A DNA stretch of 12,953 nt from Deltaproteobacteria bacterium. Lineage in GTDB: Bacteria > Desulfobacterota > UBA8473. The position numbers and the translations under genes are program-made. The notes under the pieces were generated by a model. It was given only the letters and a program-made list of their open reading frames with translations, was not told the origin of the DNA and made no database searches. Below, piece after piece: positions 1 through 7,659 of this stretch. The first letter of the stretch is position 1; the number at the start of each line of letters is the position of its first letter. Where the stretch lies: the NCBI GenBank assembly GCA_030623035.1, contig JAUXFK010000055.1, forward strand, positions 1 to 12,953, read 5' to 3'.

Positions 1-415
1 AACTCAAATGATTTGGGTGACTCTCCATGTGTATATCGCACTGCATATTAAAGTTATTATAGATATGCTCAAGTATGTCTTCAAGGCCACTATAAAGCAT
101 CGTTGTAGGAGTTCCTCCACCAATATAAAAAGAGGTTACTGCTCTGTTACCAACAATATCAGAGTAGAAATCAATCTCCTTCTTTATAGCAATCGAATAT
201 CTTCTTGCCATATCAGGGCTATAAATCTCTTTGTTATAAGGGCAGTAAGGGCATATTTGCTCACAAAAAGGGATATGAAGGTATACTCCTAATTCATCTA
301 TATCCTGAAACTTTCTGTTTAGCTCCTCATATGACGGGACTCTATTTTCCAGTGCAATTTCGTTCTCTCCGGTAAATAATCTACTAAATCTATTTCTGAT
401 ATAGCGTTCAAACAT
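1..415 (-). CDS. HemN-like radical SAM protein (partial, N-terminal 138 residues)
   Basis: I translated this partial frame by hand from an ATG at 413-415; it runs off the left edge of the window. Residues 44-62 carry the radical SAM signature: C51, C55 and C58 in a C-x3-C-x2-C arrangement (CEQICPYC), which would hold the [4Fe-4S] cluster that cleaves S-adenosylmethionine. Residues 96-103 read FYIGGGTP, the glycine-rich SAM-binding motif of HemN/HemW-type enzymes, and a later ESHPN segment fits the following strand motif. The start has an AAGGA ribosome binding site 6-7 nt upstream. The gene lies 33 nt after the stop of the SRPBCC-like gene, so the two are probably co-transcribed. The family contains coproporphyrinogen III dehydrogenase, the HemW haem chaperone and radical SAM methyltransferases. 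The visible part cannot separate these, so haem synthesis is not claimed. Confidence 0.85.
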   Translation of the reverse strand, partial: MFERYIRNRFSRLFTGENEIALENRVPSYEELNRKFQDIDELGVYLHIPFCEQICPYCPYNKEIYSPDMARRYSIAIKKEIDFYSDIVGNRAVTSFYIGGGTPTTMLYSGLEDILEHIYNNFNMQCDIHMESHPNHLS

Positions 416-448
416 AAAAAATCCTTTTTAGATTCTTTTGAAATCAGA

Positions 449-1024
449 TTAATCACAAGTTTTTTCAATGTATTCCTTAAACTCATGCAAAAATATAATT
501 GCTTCTTTTTTAGCCTTGTTAATATAAATATCTTTCAGAAACCCAGACTTTAGTTTACACTCTTGAAAGTATTCAACCCGACAACCTTCTTTTTCAGGGC
601 GAACCTGATAGTATCCTGTGGAGGATAGCATTTTAGGCATAATGTTTAAATTGTTCCTGTTTGATATCATTTTAAAAACAACTTTATATTCATGCCGATT
701 CAAAGCTCTCCGCCAGGTAGACTGATTTTCAAAAATTAGTAATTTTCGATAGGTAAAAGTTACATCATACCAATTTTCTCCTTGCCGAACTAATTCAATG
801 GATTTAGCGCCTAATGCATACTTTGATATTTTTTTAAAATTATATATCAGGTTAATCAAACAATCAGGTTCAGCTTTTACAATAAAACTTCCTCGAAATG
901 AGTAGCAGGTATCTTCCTGAATGAACTCATAATCTAATTCTTTTTCTCTACTCCCATATGATAAGATTGGTAAACTTAACAGTGCAACAATAATTCCTTT
1001 ATATAATTCTCTTATCTTAAAAAT
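449..1024 (-). CDS. START/SRPBCC-like (polyketide cyclase-type) protein with signal-like N-terminus
   Basis: The only standard start codon in this frame is TTG at 857-859, giving 136 residues. However, the frame stays open up to a TAA at 1028-1030 and the extra part looks protein-like. From an ATT at 1022-1024 it begins MFKIREL, then has a hydrophobic stretch (IIVALLSLPILS) resembling a signal peptide, and then a strand SFRGSFIVKA that would be the first beta strand of a START fold. Starting at TTG would remove that strand. The rest alternates strands and helices (ALGAKSIELV, WYDVTFTYR, EYKVVFKMIS, GYYQVRPEKEGCRVEYFQEC, and a C-terminal helix), as in SRPBCC ligand-binding domains. No clear ribosome binding site precedes the ATT, so the start may be non-canonical or lost by mutation. 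The protein is likely exported and followed by the radical SAM gene. Its ligand is unknown. Confidence 0.6.
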   Translation of the reverse strand: MFKIRELYKGIIVALLSLPILSYGSREKELDYEFIQEDTCYSFRGSFIVKAEPDCLINLIYNFKKISKYALGAKSIELVRQGENWYDVTFTYRKLLIFENQSTWRRALNRHEYKVVFKMISNRNNLNIMPKMLSSTGYYQVRPEKEGCRVEYFQECKLKSGFLKDIYINKAKKEAIIFLHEFKEYIEKTCD

Positions 1025-1106
1025 ACTTTAATGCGTTTAAAATAGCAGATGGCTTCAATTTTAATGTCTGATTTATTTCAGCATAACTTAAATATCCACA
1101 GTTCTG

Positions 1107-1181
1107 GCATAACGACCAAGCTCACCTGCCGCTTATGAAGCGCAGCAGAATAGCGGTCTCAGGTGCAGCGCCTCGTTATAT
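1107..1181 (-). repeat. Solitary attC-like integron recombination site
   Basis: This is an imperfect palindrome with attC architecture. The outer boxes are GCATAAC (1107-1113) and GTTATAT (1175-1181). The inner boxes are GCTCACCTG (1120-1128) and CAGGTGCAGC (1160-1169), which pair except for one extra G on the right-hand side. Between inner and outer boxes lie short non-pairing spacers. The centre has a CCGC/GCGG stem around a variable loop. Known attC sites have R and L boxes, an unpaired spacer and extrahelical bases, with the extra base in the L'' box. By that rule the site is oriented with the minus strand, reading ATATAAC as R'' and GTTATGC as R', the same direction as hcp, which ends 40 nt away. 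No integrase gene or second site is present in the window. Confidence 0.6.
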
Positions 1182-1221
1182 GGTGTCTTACACTTCATTC
1201 TGGCACCACCTGCAGGCCGTA

Positions 1222-2886
1222 TTATTCTCCCTTCATCATCGCCGCGATATCATCCTGCACGGTTCCAATGGGCTTGATATCGAATTTCTCCACCAGTACC
1301 TTGGCTACATTGGGAGACAAAAACGCCGGCAGCGTAGGACCAAGCCGTATACCCTTGACGCCGAGGAACAACAGGGCCAAGAGCACGGCTACTGCCTTCT
1401 GTTCGTACCAGGCGATGTCGTAGGAGATCGGCAGGTCGTTGATGTCTTCCAGGCCGAACACCTCTTTGAGTTTCAGGGCGATCACGACCAGGGAATAACA
1501 GTCGTTGCACTGGCCGGCATCCAGCACGCGGGGAATGCCGCCGATGTCTCCAAGGGCCAGTTTGTTGTATCGGTATTTAGCGCATCCGGCAGTGAGAATG
1601 ACCGTGTCCTTTGGCAGGTTTTCGGCCACTTCGGTATAGTAGCTCCGAGATTTCTGGCGGCCGTCACAGCCGGCCATAACCACAAAACGTTTGATGGCTC
1701 CGGATTTCACGGCATCTATTACCTTGTCTGCCAGGGCCAGCACCTGGTTGTGGGCGAATCCGCCAACAATGGTGCCTGTCTCTATCTCGGTTGGCGGCAG
1801 ACAGGTCTTGGCTTTGGCAATTAGGGCGGAGAAGTCCTTTGCGCCGGCGGCGGGTCGGTCGGCAATATGCACAGCACCGTCATAGCCAACGACGCCGGTG
1901 GTAAAGAGCCGGTCAAGATAGGTGTTCTCTTTTTTCAGGGGCACCAGGCAGTTGGTGGTCAGCAGGATCGGCCCATTAAAAGATTCGAACTCATTGTTCT
2001 GATGCCACCAGGAGCCGCCGTAGTTGCCCACAAAATGGTCGTACTTTTTAAAGGCCGGATAGTAGTTGGCCGGCAGCATCTCACCGTGGGTATAGACATC
2101 GACCCCTGTTCCCTCGGTCTGTTTGAGCAGTTCTTCCATATCTTTTAAATCGTGGCCGGTGATCAAAATCCCTGGATTTTTGCCTACGCCGATGTTCACT
2201 TCGGTGATTTCCGGATTGCCGTAGGCCGTGGTATTGGCCTGATCCAGCAGGGCCATGGTGGACACCGCCGTCTCTCCGGCTTTCATCACCAGGGCGACCA
2301 TCTCGTCCACCGACAGGGTCTTGGTGGGGGAGGCCAGAGCTTCCATAATGAAATCGTTGATTTCATCTTTTCGGAATCCCAGGATGGCGGCGTGGTCGGC
2401 ATAGGCGGCGATACCTTTCAGTCCGATGGTCAATAGCTCCCGCAGGGAGCGCACATCCTCATTTTCGGTGGCCAGCACGCCCACTGCCTTGGCCTTTTCG
2501 GCGAAAATTGCAGGGTCGCTGGCGATCCAGGTGGTTGCCTCGGGCAGCGAGCCATCGAAATCGCTATCGTTTTTCTCCTTGTAAGCAGCCAGGAACTCAG
2601 ACTTGATCTGGTCCCGCCGCTTGAGGCCTTCCTGGATCATCGCCGTAAAGCGCATGTCGTCCCAGTTGGCATTGGTAATGGTAGCGAACAGCCCCTGGGC
2701 GATAAATTCGTCGTTGCTGCGGTTAGCATCGCCCAGTTCCTTGAGCTTTTCACCATAGACTGAAATCCCTTTGAGTACGAAAATCAACAGGTCTTGAAGG
2801 TTGGCGGTTCCCTCCGGCTTGCCACATACGCCCTTGACGGTACAGCCGGTGTTCTTGGCGGTTTCCTGACATTGAAAACAAAACAT
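1222..2886 (-). CDS. hcp: Hybrid cluster protein / hydroxylamine reductase, class I
   Basis: The 554-residue protein is full length for Hcp. The N-terminus has the Desulfovibrio-type cluster motif C3-x2-C6-x8-C15-x5-C21, which binds the proximal Fe-S cluster. All ligands of the hybrid [4Fe-2S-2O] cluster can be identified: H245, E269, C313, C407 (in AGCDGR, the persulfide cysteine), C435 (TAGCAKYRYN), C460 (AGQCNDC), E495 and K497. Each is shifted by one from the classic Desulfovibrio numbering. Hcp is a cytoplasmic enzyme associated with nitric oxide detoxification and S-nitrosylation, and it reduces hydroxylamine in vitro. The ATG start has a strong AAGGAGG seven nt upstream. No hcr-type reductase gene is adjacent, which fits class I enzymes. 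G+C is visibly higher than in neighbouring genes (68% by hand count at 1501-1560). A MITE-like element lies 30 bp upstream, and I found no confident regulator site. Confidence 0.97.
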   Translation of the reverse strand: MFCFQCQETAKNTGCTVKGVCGKPEGTANLQDLLIFVLKGISVYGEKLKELGDANRSNDEFIAQGLFATITNANWDDMRFTAMIQEGLKRRDQIKSEFLAAYKEKNDSDFDGSLPEATTWIASDPAIFAEKAKAVGVLATENEDVRSLRELLTIGLKGIAAYADHAAILGFRKDEINDFIMEALASPTKTLSVDEMVALVMKAGETAVSTMALLDQANTTAYGNPEITEVNIGVGKNPGILITGHDLKDMEELLKQTEGTGVDVYTHGEMLPANYYPAFKKYDHFVGNYGGSWWHQNNEFESFNGPILLTTNCLVPLKKENTYLDRLFTTGVVGYDGAVHIADRPAAGAKDFSALIAKAKTCLPPTEIETGTIVGGFAHNQVLALADKVIDAVKSGAIKRFVVMAGCDGRQKSRSYYTEVAENLPKDTVILTAGCAKYRYNKLALGDIGGIPRVLDAGQCNDCYSLVVIALKLKEVFGLEDINDLPISYDIAWYEQKAVAVLLALLFLGVKGIRLGPTLPAFLSPNVAKVLVEKFDIKPIGTVQDDIAAMMKGE

Positions 2887-2916
2887 GTGAATCCTCCTTT
2901 CGATTTTGTATTAAGC

Positions 2917-3062
2917 TAGTGTCCATCCATAAATGGCACTTTTGCCCAATCTCTGTGTCAGGCTCAGATTTTAATCCTCGAAATATGTCAATATATTCCT
3001 GCGGTTAAATTCTTCGCCTTCCTTGATCTTGAACAAAATTTCTCATTTCTGGATGGACACTA
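2917..3062. mobile_element. MITE-like element with 19-bp terminal inverted repeats
   Basis: The left end TAGTGTCCATCCATAAATG (2917-2935) is matched at 18 of 19 positions by the reverse complement of 3044-3062. The 146-bp interior has no open frame of note. The TA at each extreme could be a duplicated TA target (if the element proper begins GTGTCC) or part of the repeat; one copy cannot decide. TA targeting would fit IS630/Tc1-type transposases, but that link is inference. The element sits between the divergent hcp and methyltransferase genes, 30 bp from the first start and 12 bp from the second, so promoters of both probably lie within or next to it. Confidence 0.7.
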
Positions 3063-3074
3063 AATCGAGTCTAA

Positions 3075-3740
3075 ATGCTTTTCGATTGCGCTTTGATGTC
3101 TCAAAAACACGACAAACAAAAGAATGTCAATCTTTTCCATACTGCCAGGCGATTAGGGATAAAGTTACTCCATACCGATTCAAGACGATACCAAACCCTA
3201 AACCCCATACAGAAATTTGAGGTGATGCATGCCCAGGAAGCCATAATCGCAGCAAGTGAGGCAGGTCTTTTGTTAAAATCCCATCTAAGCGGAAAGGTAT
3301 TGGACTTTGGATGCGGGCTGGGAGGGGGGGCTTTGGTTTTGTCATATAATGGTGCTAATGTAACAGCCATCGATATCGACTCCAAACCTATTGAAGAATT
3401 TAGCAAATACAACCTCATCGACTCAGTCAAGATCATTCAAGGAGATGGCATTGCGTATATGGATAATCTTCCTGAAAATAGTCTTGACCTGGTTACAGCT
3501 TTTATCTTTGGACCTGACTTCGAAGGATCGTTGATACGAAGGTTTTTCGCAACCGCAAATCATGCAATGAAACCGAAAGGGAGAATACTCATTACATCCG
3601 AGACAGGAACACTTTCGCTTGTTGACAGAAACTGTTGTGACGGTTGCGGACACTTCGTTTCCAGAAATGTTTTTGTGGTAAAAGGTTTCGAGAAAAGCAA
3701 AAAGGGAGTTAGGGGTGACTCAAAAAATACAGTTTATTGA
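3075..3740 (+). CDS. Class I SAM-dependent methyltransferase
   Basis: The 221-residue protein has the core of a Rossmann-fold methyltransferase. Motif I is VLDFGCGLGGG (residues 75-85), which binds S-adenosylmethionine. The acidic end of strand two is in VTAIDID (D100/D102). IIQGDG (120-125) corresponds to motif III and LDLVTAFIF (137-145) to motif IV. A CCDGCGH cluster near the C-terminus may bind metal. The substrate cannot be told. The start is uncertain: ATG at 3075 is only 12 bp beyond the MITE-like element and has no good ribosome binding site, and ATG at 3096 (residue 8) is equally plausible. The stop is 9 nt before the helicase start, so the two genes are probably translationally coupled. 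Confidence 0.85.
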   Translation: MLFDCALMSQKHDKQKNVNLFHTARRLGIKLLHTDSRRYQTLNPIQKFEVMHAQEAIIAASEAGLLLKSHLSGKVLDFGCGLGGGALVLSYNGANVTAIDIDSKPIEEFSKYNLIDSVKIIQGDGIAYMDNLPENSLDLVTAFIFGPDFEGSLIRRFFATANHAMKPKGRILITSETGTLSLVDRNCCDGCGHFVSRNVFVVKGFEKSKKGVRGDSKNTVY

Positions 3741-3749
3741 GGGTTTGCG

Positions 3750-6494
3750 TTGGCAACTGGTTACAAAAGGTTAATGGTAAATACGAAGCGAGGTAGGCCT
3801 GTACATCCGCATAGCCGTTATGGCCATCATAGAAATGAAATCCCAAGGATAAAAGCAGGCATCGATGCCAGACTTAAGAAGGTATTGTCCAGAATCGGTG
3901 TGCCTCCGAAAAGACCATTTAAACCGGATCCGTTTCAGTTGAAGGCCCTTGCGGCAATTCGCAAGACAGATTGTCTGGTTTCTGCACCGACAGGGTCAGG
4001 GAAGACCTGGATTGCCCAGGAAGCCATATCTCGTATCCGCAATAAAGGAGGCAGAGCGTGGTATGCCTCTCCCCTAAAGGCTTTAAGCAATTCAAAGTAT
4101 CTAGAATTTAGCGAATATTTTGGTAATGAAGATGTAGGTATTTTGACAGGTGACCGCAAAGAGAATGCAGATGCCCCCATCATTGTGGGAACAACCGAGA
4201 TTTTGCGTAACCACCTTTATGATGCCATGAACGAAGGAACGGACTTGGCAGCAGACCTTGTAGTTCTGGATGAGGCACATTTCCTGGGCGACGAAGATCG
4301 CGGCGTTGTATGGGAGGAAGTGATGATCTATCTTCCTGTGCAGATTCCTCTATTACTCCTCTCCGCTACCATAAACAATGCACAATATATTGCAGATTGG
4401 CTGAAATCGATACGTAAAAAAAGATGCATCGTGATAGAAGAGACAGTTCGTCCTGTACCCCTTTTCCATTTATTCTTTCACCCCTCTGGTAAAATCTTTC
4501 CGCTTTTAGGTTCTAATATTATCGATAAAAGGGTTCAGGCCTACTTAGAAAGCTCAAACCCTCCATATCTTGCCCCACCGAGACAGCTTCCCCCTTTTGG
4601 GGAGATCATGGGTGTTTTAAGGAGGTATGATCTGCTTCCCGCTATTTTTTTTCTTAAGTCCAGGGCAGACTGCGATGCTGCTCTTATGCACTGCATTAAC
4701 GGTTCAGATCAACTCCCATCAGCGAGGCAGACCGAGTTAAACGAGAGGATTGATGGATTGATAGAAGGTCATTCGTATTTAGAAGGCCACCGGCAATTAT
4801 GGTATCTAAAGAATGCCGCCGTTGCTGCTCATCACAGCGGTCAGCTTCCAACATGGAAACTCGTTATTGAACATTTGATGGATGGTGGGTTACTCGATGC
4901 TGTATTTGCTACTTCTACTGTAGCGGCGGGAGTCAATTTCCCAGCCAGAAGCATCGTGCTCTTTAACTCAGACCGGTACAACGGCCATAAATTTATTCCC
5001 CTTAATGCAACAGAGTTTCACCAGACGACCGGTCGGGCTGGTAGACGGGGGAAAGACAATATTGGTTTTGCATTGGTTGTCCCGGGAAAATTCATGGACA
5101 TACGGCTCATCTCAAAGCTTTGTACCTCGCCGTCTGAAGATGTTCAAAGCCAGATCAAAATCGATTTCTCAATGGTCCTCAATCTTCTTTTATCCCACCG
5201 CCTCGAAGAGATAAAAGATATCTTTCAAAGATCATTTGCTACACATATGAACATGGTAAACCAGCAACCATGGCTGTATCAAAAACTGGAGGATACAGGT
5301 TTAAGATTGATGTCATTTCTCCCAGAGTCTCTTTGTTCAAACCCTGAGTTTGTATTGAATTTGATCAGAAGACATGCAGCTTTGATCCGCGAAGTTTCCA
5401 GTTTAAAGCGAAGGCTTAAAGGGGCTGAGATAAGACTTTCAAAGCTTGAAAACCTGATACCTGGACGGCTTTTTCTGGATCAAAGGGATAGGATATACTG
5501 TGTAATACGTCAGCAGGTCAGACGAAATACAGAGGGTGTCCTGGCTTGCAGGGTGGGTGTAAAGACTCCTCACCGTGGTAAACGCATGGCAATGAAGTGG
5601 TTTCGGCCAGAAAGAGTCTCAAAATTTCTGGACAGTGTCATCGATTCAGCCATTTTGAATAACCCGCAAAAGATTAAAGAATTATCGGTTCAAATTGCAA
5701 AGACAGATATGCCACCCATATTATCCCGATTGCCCATTAGTGAAAAAGGGCTTTTAGAACTAAGCCCCCTAAAGAGCCGTATGCGCTTTATTGAAGGAGA
5801 ACTTGAGGGCATGATTTGTAATAAGTGTGGTCATTTTAAAACATGCCATAGAAAGATAAAGGATACTTTTAGGCATGTGTTCGATGAGTTTGCTTTGATG
5901 TGGGATACAGCAAATACCACCCGTGAACGACTATGGAATGAATTTGTGAGGCATCTTGAATTCCTAAAAGAAGAGTCTTTTGTAACTGAAGACAACAGGT
6001 TGACAGAAGATGGTTTCTGGGCATCTCAACTCAGGCTGGACCAGCCGCTGATGATTGTCGAGGGGTTGCGGAGAAACTTATTACCAGACGACAATCCAGC
6101 CTTACTCGCTGCTTTAATCGCACCATTTGTATATGACCGTGAAATTGAGATAAAGATCGACGAGTCTTCTATCCCCAGGCATCTCTTAAAGGCATATGAA
6201 AGGATTAAAAAAGGCCTTAATCCTCTTATGGAGCGCAAGGAGGTTCGAGGGTTTATCGTAAGGCCTGTTTTCTCATGGCCTGCTGCTGTGATTTATGCCT
6301 GGGCAATTGGGCAGTCATGGAAAGATGTACTTGAGATTTCAGGAATAAATGAAGGAGACCTTGCTATGCTGATTTCTAGGACTGCTGATAACCTCAGACA
6401 GATATCATCATTGATTAAAGTTTATCCAGCTATAGCCCAGTGTGCGCTTGATGCTATTTCTATGCTTTTAAGAGAGCCCGTTATCATGCATTAG
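3750..6494 (+). CDS. Ski2-like DEAH-box superfamily 2 helicase
   Basis: The 914-residue protein carries a complete SF2 helicase core. The Walker A motif is SAPTGSGKT (78-86), motif Ia is SPLKAL (107-112), GTTEIL is at 147-152, the Walker B/DEAH box is at 174-177, SAT is at 205-207, HHSGQLP at 361-367, motif V (STVAAGVNFP) at 389-398 and motif VI (QTTGRAGRRG) at 425-434. HHSGQLP and the GRAGRRG ending are typical of the Ski2/Mtr4/HelY group, which unwinds RNA or DNA with ATP. The C-terminal half has a possible metal site, C690-x2-C693-x5-C699-H700. TTG at 3750 is preceded by GAGGG. ATG at 3774 (residue 9) with AAAAGG close by is an alternative. The gene directly follows the methyltransferase. 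RNA processing or repair are both possible; there is no specific evidence for defence. Confidence 0.93.
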   Translation: MATGYKRLMVNTKRGRPVHPHSRYGHHRNEIPRIKAGIDARLKKVLSRIGVPPKRPFKPDPFQLKALAAIRKTDCLVSAPTGSGKTWIAQEAISRIRNKGGRAWYASPLKALSNSKYLEFSEYFGNEDVGILTGDRKENADAPIIVGTTEILRNHLYDAMNEGTDLAADLVVLDEAHFLGDEDRGVVWEEVMIYLPVQIPLLLLSATINNAQYIADWLKSIRKKRCIVIEETVRPVPLFHLFFHPSGKIFPLLGSNIIDKRVQAYLESSNPPYLAPPRQLPPFGEIMGVLRRYDLLPAIFFLKSRADCDAALMHCINGSDQLPSARQTELNERIDGLIEGHSYLEGHRQLWYLKNAAVAAHHSGQLPTWKLVIEHLMDGGLLDAVFATSTVAAGVNFPARSIVLFNSDRYNGHKFIPLNATEFHQTTGRAGRRGKDNIGFALVVPGKFMDIRLISKLCTSPSEDVQSQIKIDFSMVLNLLLSHRLEEIKDIFQRSFATHMNMVNQQPWLYQKLEDTGLRLMSFLPESLCSNPEFVLNLIRRHAALIREVSSLKRRLKGAEIRLSKLENLIPGRLFLDQRDRIYCVIRQQVRRNTEGVLACRVGVKTPHRGKRMAMKWFRPERVSKFLDSVIDSAILNNPQKIKELSVQIAKTDMPPILSRLPISEKGLLELSPLKSRMRFIEGELEGMICNKCGHFKTCHRKIKDTFRHVFDEFALMWDTANTTRERLWNEFVRHLEFLKEESFVTEDNRLTEDGFWASQLRLDQPLMIVEGLRRNLLPDDNPALLAALIAPFVYDREIEIKIDESSIPRHLLKAYERIKKGLNPLMERKEVRGFIVRPVFSWPAAVIYAWAIGQSWKDVLEISGINEGDLAMLISRTADNLRQISSLIKVYPAIAQCALDAISMLLREPVIMH

Positions 6495-6562
6495 ATGAGT
6501 TTGAATGAGGGTACTATTTTAGCCTTATGAAACAGAAAGCACTGGCCAAGCTTCAACGGCAA

Positions 6563-6742
6563 TCAAATTTTAACCCGTGCAGAACTCGCATCTAAGAGAG
6601 CATAAAGAAAGAACAGCATCTAGCTATTAAATTCAGCAGATAAGCTTTGGAACGATTAACATCCAAGAACAACTAGGCTCTCCCCCTGTTCTTTCTTAAC
6701 GCTTACTAAGATGTTCAAACAGTTGCACGCGTTAAAATTTGA
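6563..6742. repeat. Long imperfect inverted-repeat element (MITE-like)
   Basis: This lies within the 329-bp gap between the helicase and the crotonase-family gene. The outer arms TCAAATTTTAACCCGTGCA (6563-6581) and the reverse complement of 6724-6742 match at 18 of 19 positions. An inner pair, AAGAAAGAACAG (6605-6616) and its exact reverse complement (6686-6697), is nested inside. The sequence between the pairs is also related, for example CATCTAAG on the left against CATCTTAG on the right. The arms of about 60 nt surround a loop of roughly 70 nt. There is no coding frame and no resemblance to the 2917-3062 element. It could be a non-autonomous transposon or an intergenic palindromic repeat. 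I saw nothing else in the rest of the gap. Confidence 0.6.
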
Positions 6743-6823
6743 CCACCGCCTTCGCAACTAAAATTTAAAAAAGCTAAACTGTTACGAATGAGGAGATTTA
6801 AACGGACAATGGAGGAAGCAAAA

Positions 6824-7624
6824 ATGGAGTTTAGTACGATTATTTTTAAAAAAGAAGGAGGTATAGGCACGATTACCCTTAATCGACCGGAAGCATTAAA
6901 TGCGATAAACGACATTATGATTAATGAGTTACTGAAAGCATTCGATGAAGTGGCCATGGACAATGATATAAGAGTGCTGGTTATCACTGGTGCAGGAAGG
7001 ACATTCTGTTCCGGCGCCCAGATGAAAGGAGAAGGTACAGGTTTGGGAGCAATGCCGGATATGGGTGTAGAAGGGATACGTCAGGGTTTGCGTCAGATAC
7101 AGATGGTAACCAGTGGGCTTTATAACATGGCTATCCCTACCATAGCAATGTTGAACGGAGCTGCAGTAGGAGCCGGTGCAAGCACGGCTTATTCCTGTGA
7201 TTTGCGAGTAGGCTCAGACTTGGCGAAATTTCGGTGTAGCTTTACCAAAGTAGGGATTATCCCATGTCCGGGCGATACTTGGTTATTGCCTCGTATTATT
7301 GGATTGGCCAAAGCAGCAGAGATGATCTTTACCGCAGACATGATAGATGCCAAGGAAGCCGAGAGAATCGGATTATTAAATAAGCTGGTGAATGCAGACG
7401 AACTGGAAAAGGAGACTATGGACATGGCCAGAAAGATCGCGCAAGGACCACCAATAGCCCTAAAGGCAGATAAGCTTATTATGCACAGGGGGTTGCAAAT
7501 GGACTTTGACACTACCCTGGAAATGTTGGCCGCCTATGGCCCTACAGCCTTAACCTCTGAAGATGTGAAGGAAGGTATATTGGCTTTCATCGAAAAAAGG
7601 ACTCCGCAGTTTAAAGGAAAGTAG
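6824..7624 (+). CDS. Enoyl-CoA hydratase/isomerase (crotonase) family protein
   Basis: I chose the ATG at 6824 because GGAGGA lies seven nt upstream; an in-frame ATG at 6788 has no comparable site. The resulting 266 residues match the usual crotonase length. ITLNRPEALNAI (17-28) is the N-terminal signature. The two oxyanion-hole segments are at 62-68 (CSGAQMK) and 111-120 (NGAAVGAGAS), and the C-terminal helices are present. Members act on acyl-CoA thioesters in the cytoplasm, in fatty or aromatic acid breakdown. By alignment with rat mitochondrial hydratase, both catalytic glutamates (E144, E164) are replaced, by S120 and F140, and the usual PDGGG-type segment reads PCPGD (147-151). A standard hydration reaction is therefore doubtful; an isomerase, hydrolase or other crotonase chemistry is possible. 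The first repeat-protein gene follows 35 nt later. Confidence 0.93.
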   Translation: MEFSTIIFKKEGGIGTITLNRPEALNAINDIMINELLKAFDEVAMDNDIRVLVITGAGRTFCSGAQMKGEGTGLGAMPDMGVEGIRQGLRQIQMVTSGLYNMAIPTIAMLNGAAVGAGASTAYSCDLRVGSDLAKFRCSFTKVGIIPCPGDTWLLPRIIGLAKAAEMIFTADMIDAKEAERIGLLNKLVNADELEKETMDMARKIAQGPPIALKADKLIMHRGLQMDFDTTLEMLAAYGPTALTSEDVKEGILAFIEKRTPQFKGK

Positions 7625-7659
7625 TTTAACGGGTATCCATTCGGAAGTGAGCAATTTTT

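Noticed and set aside
8..292. Plus-strand open frame at the left edge
   Set aside because: It is antisense to the radical SAM gene, whose cysteine and GGGTP motifs are unmistakable.
1135..1824. Plus-strand 229-codon open frame across the 3' half of hcp
   Set aside because: It lies antisense to a clear Hcp with all cluster ligands, and its translation resembles no protein; it is a product of GC-rich codon bias. The frames antisense to hcp at 1867-2436 were rejected for the same reason.
3001..3010. GTTAAAT inside the MITE-like element as a second integron core site bounding hcp
   Set aside because: Seven bases matching a degenerate consensus occur by chance, and there is no paired box or hairpin around it.
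6739..6764. TTGACC...TAAAAT as a promoter for the crotonase-family gene
   Set aside because: The spacer is only 14 bp, too short for a sigma-70 promoter.
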